From Triplophysa rosa (taxonomy: Eukaryota > Chordata > Actinopteri > Cypriniformes > Nemacheilidae): DNA of 64,000 bases. The stretch lies in NCBI RefSeq assembly GCF_024868665.1, contig NC_079898.1, positions 13,996,358-14,060,357 of the forward strand, read 5' to 3'. Within the stretch, counting starts at the first letter, position 1, and each line of letters begins with the position of its first letter. Positions 57,101 to 64,000 of this stretch are shown in pieces. The notes beneath the pieces were generated by a model. That model was given only the letters and a program-made list of their open reading frames with translations, did not search any database and was not told the DNA's origin. A program made the translations under genes and the position numbers.

Positions 57101-60100
57101 GGTCTATCCTCCCGTTCCTGAGCAGCTGCAATTGAGAATTGCATACTGGAGCTTCCCAGAGAATGAAGAGGACATCAGGTGAAACCTCACAGATTTTTTA
57201 ACAGCTTTGTGTTTGCAGGAAGTTTATTCTATGATTCCATGGTCTTACATTTGGAGTTTTATAGTGCGTGTAAGCGGAAAAGCGGATTACCTTTAAGATT
57301 AATTTTGGAAGCACAGCATTTCCATAATACATTATGGCATGACGAGATGTTAGATGTGTGAATGGCTGCTTTAATCCTCCCCTTTTCTTGTCTTTGCAGA
57401 TTATACTCATGTCTGGCCAACGGCAGCCCGGATGAGTTCCAGCGCGGCGAGCAGCTCTATAGGGTGAGAGCTGTGAAAGATCCTCTGCAGATAGGTGAGA
57501 AACCAAAGACATCCCACACACATCCACCAAAAGCATTTACCACACCCAACACATCTTTCTGTCAAGAGTGCTGTGCTTTCGAACTGTCCTGAAAGTCCCT
57601 TGAGGTAATTTGCTCAGCTGCATTAAGAGCATTATCATCAATCGTAAAATTGATTCAAACTCGTTCCTTTATGCACAGAAACTAAATAAACAGTTTAGTT
57701 TGCCCACCTGTCTGCCGAGTTAACTCTCAAGTTCTGGTTTTTGGCTTTGGTTTGCTCAAATGTGTTTTTAAAGCCTGAGGAAGTATCAGAGGCATGACGC
57801 ATAAGGTTGAGTGTATGTGTGAGTGGTCTGTGCACAGGCTGTGTGAATGAACACTGTTGTTGGAAAGCATTCATTCACATGCGGTGGGCTGTACAGCAGT
57901 AGAGGCGCATCATGGCCCGAGGCCTGACCCAGCCCGCACACTCGCCCTCCAGCAACTCTGCCTGCATTACCATTAGCAGACTATTTAAATTACTCTTTAG
58001 AAGGCTAAACATTCTCAAACCAGCACTGTTTGATTAGGTTTGAGCTAAACTTAGCACTACAATGCATTTAGGTGGTTGTGCCAGACTTTTGGCATAAAGT
58101 TTTTCATCATATTTAACGGTATAGTTCACCCCAAAACATTTACTAATTCAGTCGCATTCCATTTAAAACCTGTATGACTTTCTTCTGCAGAACACAAAAG
58201 AAGATATTTTGAAGAATGTTGGAAACCAAACAACACGGTCCCCCTTTGACTTCCATTAGTTGGGTACAAATCCACGGAGAAGTTTCTCAAAATATCATCT
58301 TTTGTGTTCCACAGAAGTAAGAGTCATACACAGGTTTTGAAGGACATGAGAGTGAATAAAAGACATCACATTTGAGTTTGGCTGAACTATCCCTTTATCT
58401 TCCTGGTGGCATGCGTCTTGTTGGTTACATCTTGATCAACTAATGGAATTGGTTCCTCTGTTGGTTCCTCTGAGTTTATTGTGGTTGCTGATATTAGATT
58501 TTTAAAGGTGTAGATTGTAGCAATTTAATGTAACTTTCTAATCTAACTTTCCTGGCCAATGAGTGACCACCCACTGCGCTCCTAACGGCCCCTAAAGGCC
58601 GAATCGAATGTTGTCAGTCACTCCACCAGAATGAAGCCAGAACGGCCTGACACAGAACAGCTGCTCCTAAAAGGGAAGTGATTCCAAAACTCTCCTCTCT
58701 GTACTTTGTTTAACCTTGCACTGAGAGTGCAATGCTAAAAAGATGGTAAGCTCCAAGGATCAGCCTTTACACGACATGCCCAAACATCTAGCAACCCAGT
58801 GACTTTTGCAGCTATTGTGTGCTTGCCAGCTCATCCAGCTGTTTGCTAATTTAAAGAAAAGAGTCTGTTTTTAATACAAAGTTAATCAGGATTGATTGTG
58901 AAATTCTTTAAGCTTTTGTTTTAGTGTGGACAGCTTACAAGAGAATGTGGGTCAGGAATAAAGCACTAGAGTGGTTCTTTTGGCATGGTCAGGTATACTG
59001 AAGGAAAAAAAGAGGCCGTGTAGTAAAGTTGGCCTGAGGATACCTGTGGAACAGCAGTTATAAGCTGAAACCACCCACTGCCCCCACCTCTGCTCTTACT
59101 GGCCAGAAGAGCGCTGGCTGCTGTCCAGCGGGTAAAAGCTTTTGGACAACCCCCTACACTCCACTGTACACACACAACTTTTTGGACTCTGTTTCTCTGT
59201 CTCAGATGTTTTTCATTTCCTGTATGGCCTGCATACAGTGCAATGCATATTCAGTTATTCTTACAACAGTCAGCTCCCTTAACGTTTGAAACATTAACTT
59301 TCTCCAAACATTTAAAAAAATCTCTCTGGAACACCCAAAGATTGGTTAATAGGTCTTTTTTTCACTATTTTTTATTGTCTTTAACAGGTTTCCACCTCAG
59401 TGCCACAGTAGTGTCGCCCCAGGCTGGCCAATCAAAAGGAGCCTATAATGTGGCTGTTATGTTTGACCGCTGCCGCATCACTTCCTGCAGCTGCACCTGT
59501 GGAGCAGGAGCTAAATGGTGCGCCCACGTCGTTGCCCTCTGCCTCTTCAGAATTCACAATGTAAGGGATTTTAGGCACACATATTGTCCTGTGGTGTTTT
59601 CTTAAAAGCTGTTTGTGGTTTGTAGGTAAAAAAGAGAACAAATTGCAGTGAATGAAATTACCCCTGTGTTAAAGTGAGGTTCACCCAAACATGAAAATTC
59701 TGTCATTATTTACTCACCTTCTTGTCATTTCAAATCTGAACTTTCTTTTTTGTGCAGAACACAAAAGATATTTTGAAAAATGTTGGTATACGAACAGTGG
59801 TGGCACCCATTCACTTCTATTGTATAGACACAAAGCCAATGCAAATCAATGGGTACCACCGTTGTTCGGTCACCAACATTGCTTAAAATATCCTCTTTTG
59901 TGTTCTGCAGAAGAAAGTCATGTAGGTTTGAAATGACATGGGGGTGAGTAAATGATCAAAGAATTTTCATTTTTGGGTGAACTATCCCTTAAAGGCGATC
60001 AAATACGAAGCCTAAAATAAAATAAAAACACATGGGGTTACTTGGAGAGAAATAAAACGTTTAATATTGCTTTAGTTAAGTTTTAATGTCTGTTAATATA

Positions 60101-63100
60101 CTCACACTACAAATCCAACCCCCAAGGTTTGAAAAAACATCTCTCACTGTTTTGCAACACAACATACACACAAACATTTTAATATGCACAATGGCCCGCC
60201 TCTGATGGACATATCTGTGGGGATGATTTCACATCCAGCGATCTGTCTCTAGGCTTTGTCTATCTGTGCAGAGTGACCGTGGGCGTGAGAGCACTGAGAA
60301 GCTTTTGATTAGGTTTGAAGCCTCCCCGTGGAGCGAGGAGGGTGGAGAGAGGGATCTGCTCGGTCATGATATCCCCCACCCCCTGTAGGAGGCCCTGCCA
60401 CAGTCAGATAGACCTGTTGGCCCGGGCCGTGGGTGGCGTTTAGCATTTGCATGTGGGCTTCTGTCTTGTGCCGGTTGCTTCTTGGGGGAAATTGTAACAA
60501 ACTTATTTTGCATAATGCTGCATGGTTTGGTCATAAACCACGAATACATAATTACTCTGTGCGGTTTCTGTTAAATGTTGGTCCACAAAATAAAAACACT
60601 ATACAGTAAATGAACGCATCCAAGTTTTCTTTAAAGTTAAAAGTTGATACATTTGGTAGAGTCAAAGTGTCATAGTCCATATTTACAGGTGAGGTCGACT
60701 CTTATCTCAGTCTGTTGGCAGCAGTCTTCCAGACTGTTTGACTTAACAAGTCACATAAAATTTTGTCATTCTGACATTCTATTATTGCAAACTTTTCCAG
60801 CATTTAATCTGCTGTTGAAAATAAAGTATATACTTAGTTCTGATACGATATGCTTCATGACTCTTAGGAAGTCATGAAGTCTTATCAGCCACACACAGGA
60901 ATGCCTGTAAGACATCTAAGACGTCTTGATATCTTACTAAAGTATCTCTATATTTGCGTGCTGTGGTCGGTGTGTAATGAGGTTACCTATAGTTTTCTCA
61001 CATCACAGCCTAAAGTTCAGATGCTTTAGTCTCGACATTTAGCCCACCTACAGAATGTCAGAAAATAAATGATTTATAAAATTGGTTTTACCTGCTCAAG
61101 ATATCTGATATTGAACAAAGAAAATCAAACTGATACAACTAGATTAAAATATGAAGGTGCAAGAGGGGTTTGTATTTACAGTGTTCCTGTGTAATGCATT
61201 GAACAAATAGAATTTATGCACAGGTCAGCATGCATGTTTAATTGTGTTATGCTTTAATGCCTTTTTAGGAATAATCACACTAAATCAACATGTTAAATTG
61301 ATATTTCTAGCATAATGTAAATGTATTTGTGCATGTGTGTGTTAGTCATTAGATCACTGTTTGCATCTTAGATGTGCCCTTTAACTATTTGAGTGGGCTT
61401 GTGTGGTTTTCACATCGAGTGATCTGTCAGACTGTCCTCACAGCCTAACTCGCATCACGGCATCCCACTGGTAGTCTAAACTGCCTGTGGTTGCTTGCAT
61501 TATAAAGCGGTTTTACTGACCTATATGGAAAATTGCATTTTATGTGACCATAATGAACATAATGTCCCTTAAACAGCTTTGCAATCGTAGCAACCAAAGT
61601 AATTTTCTGTTTTTTTTTTACCCGAATGCTTTATTTAAGTCTGTTTTAATGACATAATGCATGCTGTTTGGTTATTTAGCAGATGCTTTTCCACATTTGC
61701 CATTTGCTTTAAATTGCAAACGGTGTTGTTTCTAGTTATTGCTAAATGTATTAAAATACCTTTATTTGACCAGAGATTAACCCTGCTATTATGGTTATTT
61801 GGAATTTATTTGGTGTGAAAATGTCTTAAAATGGGTCATTTTGATACAGTGTGTGGAAGTATTTGAACCCTCAAAGCTTTTGTTAGTCTCCGCCACACAG
61901 CTTATCCAGCTCTGTATCGAGCGTTGGCCAGAAATCTTAAACGTTTTCATTCTTCATTCTTCGTCCTCCCGAAGAAGTCCAGGCACATTCTTCATCCATC
62001 CTCCTCACCTCCTCATCCTCTGGCTCTCAAACATGGCCGGCACATTTTCTTTCAGTAACTCCCGGCACGACCCCCACAGCACACTGCATTTTTTAAATAA
62101 CCCACACCATGAGCTGAAAAGAGAATTAGTTTCTGATCTCCTTAAAGCATGGCTGTCTGGAGCTCATATATTATACATGGGCGTTTGCAAATGAGGGGGT
62201 TTCTAAACCTGCAGAAGATCAGGTGATGGCGCACTGGGACAGCCACCTGAAGGCATCAAAGCCTCCAGACGCATTAGAAATGCAGTGTTTGTTAATGAGC
62301 AGTCTGCAAAGAACAGAAGTTTGAATCCGGTTATTTGCGTCGGACATTATCGACTTGAAATATCTGTGAGTCATGATATGTGTGTTCCTGTAGGCATCTG
62401 CGGTGTGTCTCCGAGCACCTGTGTCAGAGTCCCTGTCCAGATTACAACGGGATCAACTTCAGAAGTTTGCACAGTACCTCATCAGTGAACTCCCACAACA
62501 GGTGAGGCCTCATTGCCTATTGCTTCTGAGCTCTGAAGTCAATTATCATGAAAAAGGAATTTTAAGTAATGGAAACCTGGAAAAAGGAATTTTAAGTCCT
62601 TGAAATAAATCAAATCTACACATTACACATTATCTCTGGCTGTATTGTGTCACCAGATCTTACCGACAGCTCAGCGTCTCCTGGATGAGCTCCTTTCTTC
62701 CCAGTCTACTGCTATTAACACCGTGTGTGGAGCTCCGGGTATGCACTGACCTACAAACCACTATTAATAACCACATTATTTTTTTCTTTCTCAGTCTCGG
62801 TTAAGATTTTGAATGTTCACTTTGTTAATTCTCATTTTTCTGTTTAAATGATTGGATTCGCAGATCCTACCGCAGGCCCTTCAGCTTCTGACCAGAGCAC
62901 TTGGTATTTAGATGAGTCCACCCTCAGTGACAACATAAAGAAAACCCTGCACAAGTTCTGTGGCCCATCACCTGTTGTATTTAGGTAAAATAAACCAAAC
63001 CCTGTTGTCATCCATATTCTTAAAACACTGCTTTATTGTTTATCCAGTGTCAAGTTAGCAAGAGTGCTGTTGTGCTGAATATCAGCATAGTAGTTCAGCA

Positions 63101-64000
63101 ACAGCACAATTGTGAGTGTTGATATTGCTTATATATAACAAGATTCTATATTAAGTTACATTAAAGGGCTAGTTCACCCAAAAATAAAAATTGTCATCAT
63201 TTATTCACCCTCATGTGGTTCAAAGTTTTTTTTCTGTGGTACAGAAAATAACATATTTTGAGAAATGTCGCAGTGGTTTTGTGTCCATACAGTGGAAGTT
63301 AATGGGGGCAAATGTTTGGTTACAAAGATTTGCCATAATATCCTCTTTTGTGTTCTGAACAAGAAAGTAAGTCATACTGGTTTGGAATGACATGAGTAAA
63401 TGATGAAAGAATTTTATTTTTGAGTGTACTGTCCTTTTAAAGTGGTCGGTGTGCCAGTCAACCAGTTCTTTTCATTCTTTATTTAATCATAATGCGAGGG
63501 AGATTTAACAGTTCTTTTGCTCTGTCACTTGTTCTCAGTGATGTGAACTCCATGTATCTATCATCCACTGAGCCTCCCGCAGCCGCGGAATGGGCTTGTT
63601 TGCTGAGACCTCTGCGAGGAAGAGAGCCAGAGGGCATCTGGAACCTTCTGTCCATCGTCAGAGAGATGTTCAAGAGGAGGGACAGTAACGCTGCTCCTCT
63701 TTTAGAGATCCTCACCGAACAGTGTCTCACCCATGAACAGGTACTGAACCTCATTCAGCCACACCACATTCAACTTATTTATCTGAATGGCTTTTGACCA
63801 ATTGGAATCAAGAATTCCAGAGTGCTGCTTAATAATCCCTCTCACGCTTTAATGACTGCTGTAATGACTAGACTAATGTCTGCTGTTCTCTCTTCATCCA
63901 GATTATTGGTTGGTGGTACAGTGTGAGGACATCTGCCTCTCACAGCAGTGCCAGCGGGCACACAGGCCGCAGTAATGGCCAGACAGAGGTGGCAGCGCAT
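51181..64000 (+). CDS. zswim8: Zinc finger SWIM-type containing 8, N-terminal part (runs off the window)
   Basis: Nine coding exons, first 404 residues: 51181-51358, 57025-57178, 57400-57494, 59388-59560, 62394-62501, 62657-62738, 62864-62984, 63539-63740, 63902-64000 and onward. All phases agree. The start MELMFAEWEDGERFSFEDSD is the conserved ZSWIM8 N-terminus, and the part between the first two exons lacks the glycine-rich insert I recall in human. The SWIM zinc finger (CxC...CxH) is C178, C180, C187, H189, inside SCTCGAGAKWCAH. The segment LLRPLRGREPEG and later IIGWWYSVRTS are almost unchanged from mammals. ZSWIM8 is a cullin-RING ligase receptor that ubiquitinates Argonaute bound to highly paired target RNA, causing target-directed microRNA degradation; its C. 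elegans relative EBAX-1 handles misfolded receptors. The rest of the protein (over 1,400 residues in human) lies beyond the window. Intron 1 is 5.7 kb. Confidence 0.96.
52252..52649. repeat. GTTCACCC palindromic MITE, complete
   Basis: Both ends present: TAAAGGGATAGTTCACCCAA at left and TTGGTTGAACTATCCCTTTA at right. The interior is mirrored, with AATCTGTATAAGATATTTGG and CCAAATATCTTTCTTTGTG. Located in zswim8 intron 1. Confidence 0.85.
53863..54158 (+). mobile_element. tRNA-derived SINE with ATGATTT target-site duplication
   Basis: Head: box A-like TGGCCTAATGGTTAGAG and box B-like GGTTCGATTCCCAGG. Body: TGCCCTTGAGCAAGGCACC and TGCCCACTGCTCCGGGGG, familiar from fish SINEs. Tail: TGACAATAAAGTTGAATCTAA with a short AATCTAAATC repeat. 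ATGATTT occurs immediately before the head (53853-53860 region) and right after the tail, a likely target-site duplication. Located in zswim8 intron 1. Confidence 0.8.
54436..54626. repeat. MITE with 23-base inverted ends
   Basis: Arms 54436-54458 and 54604-54626 are reverse complements with one mismatch (core TGACGTCATCA and ACTCGAAACAC). The interior contains a GGTTAGGGT-like stretch. Located in zswim8 intron 1. Confidence 0.75.
58115..58398. repeat. GTTCACCC palindromic MITE
   Basis: Ends TATAGTTCACCCCAAAA and GGCTGAACTATCCCTTTA; internal AACACAAAAGAAGATATTTT and its mirror CAAAATATCATCTTTTGTG. Located in the zswim8 intron before the SWIM exon. Confidence 0.8.
59671..59995. repeat. GTTCACCC palindromic MITE
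   Basis: Ends GAGGTTCACCCAAACATGAA and TTTTTGGGTGAACTATCCCT; internal mirrored AACACAAAAGATATTTTG and AAAATATCCTCTTTTGTGTT. It begins 110 bases after the zswim8 SWIM exon. Confidence 0.85.
63163..63441. repeat. GTTCACCC palindromic MITE
   Basis: Ends AAAGGGCTAGTTCACCCAAA and TTTTGAGTGTACTGTCCTTT; internal AATATCCTCTTTTGTGTTC. It ends about 100 bases before a zswim8 exon. Confidence 0.8.

Noticed and set aside
61799..62194. 131-codon open frame on the plus strand
   Set aside because: Lies wholly inside a zswim8 intron, with composition like the surrounding intron and no recognisable domain.

Overview
This is animal nuclear DNA, almost certainly from a cypriniform (carp- or zebrafish-like) fish. 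It is AT-rich with intron-split genes. The spacers are crowded with short foldback DNA transposons, tRNA-derived SINEs ending in a LINE-like tail, and GA/TG/TCTA microsatellites of the kinds common in cyprinid genomes. There is no bacterial, plasmid or CRISPR content. All splice junctions given were read by eye; every multi-exon model closes in phase.

Layout. 0.3-4.6 kb, minus strand: the single coding exon of sprn (Shadoo, a small prion-protein relative) with a likely 5' non-coding exon near 1.6 kb, then a single-exon gprin2. 4.7-14.9 kb: a gene-poor spacer with inverted-repeat elements. 15.3-24.9 kb, minus strand: 14 coding exons of an armadillo-repeat small-GTPase chaperone/exchange factor, a diverged relative of RAP1GDS1 (SmgGDS). 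29.6-32.1 kb, minus strand: a weakly supported 90-residue gene that would share a very short head-to-head promoter with chchd1. 32.2-33.5 kb, plus strand: chchd1 (mS37, small subunit of the mitoribosome). 35.9-47.5 kb, plus strand: a complete 14-exon neurotrypsin-type serine protease (kringle, four SRCR domains, trypsin domain; prss12). 51.2 kb to the window end, plus strand: the first nine coding exons of zswim8, the substrate receptor of a cullin ubiquitin ligase; the gene runs off the window.

The genes do not form a pathway. Their order is the most informative point. From memory of the human map, CHCHD1 and ZSWIM8 are neighbours on 10q22 and GPRIN2 is on 10q11, while PRSS12 and RAP1GDS1 lie on 4q, a region that shares several gene families with 10q (SEC24C/D, NDST2/3/4, CAMK2G/D, GPRIN2/3). 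Finding a prss12 gene between chchd1 and zswim8, and a diverged rap1gds1-like gene nearby, suggests that this locus keeps 10q-side whole-genome-duplication copies that mammals lost. That is the main hypothesis from this window. No new defence or mobile system was seen.
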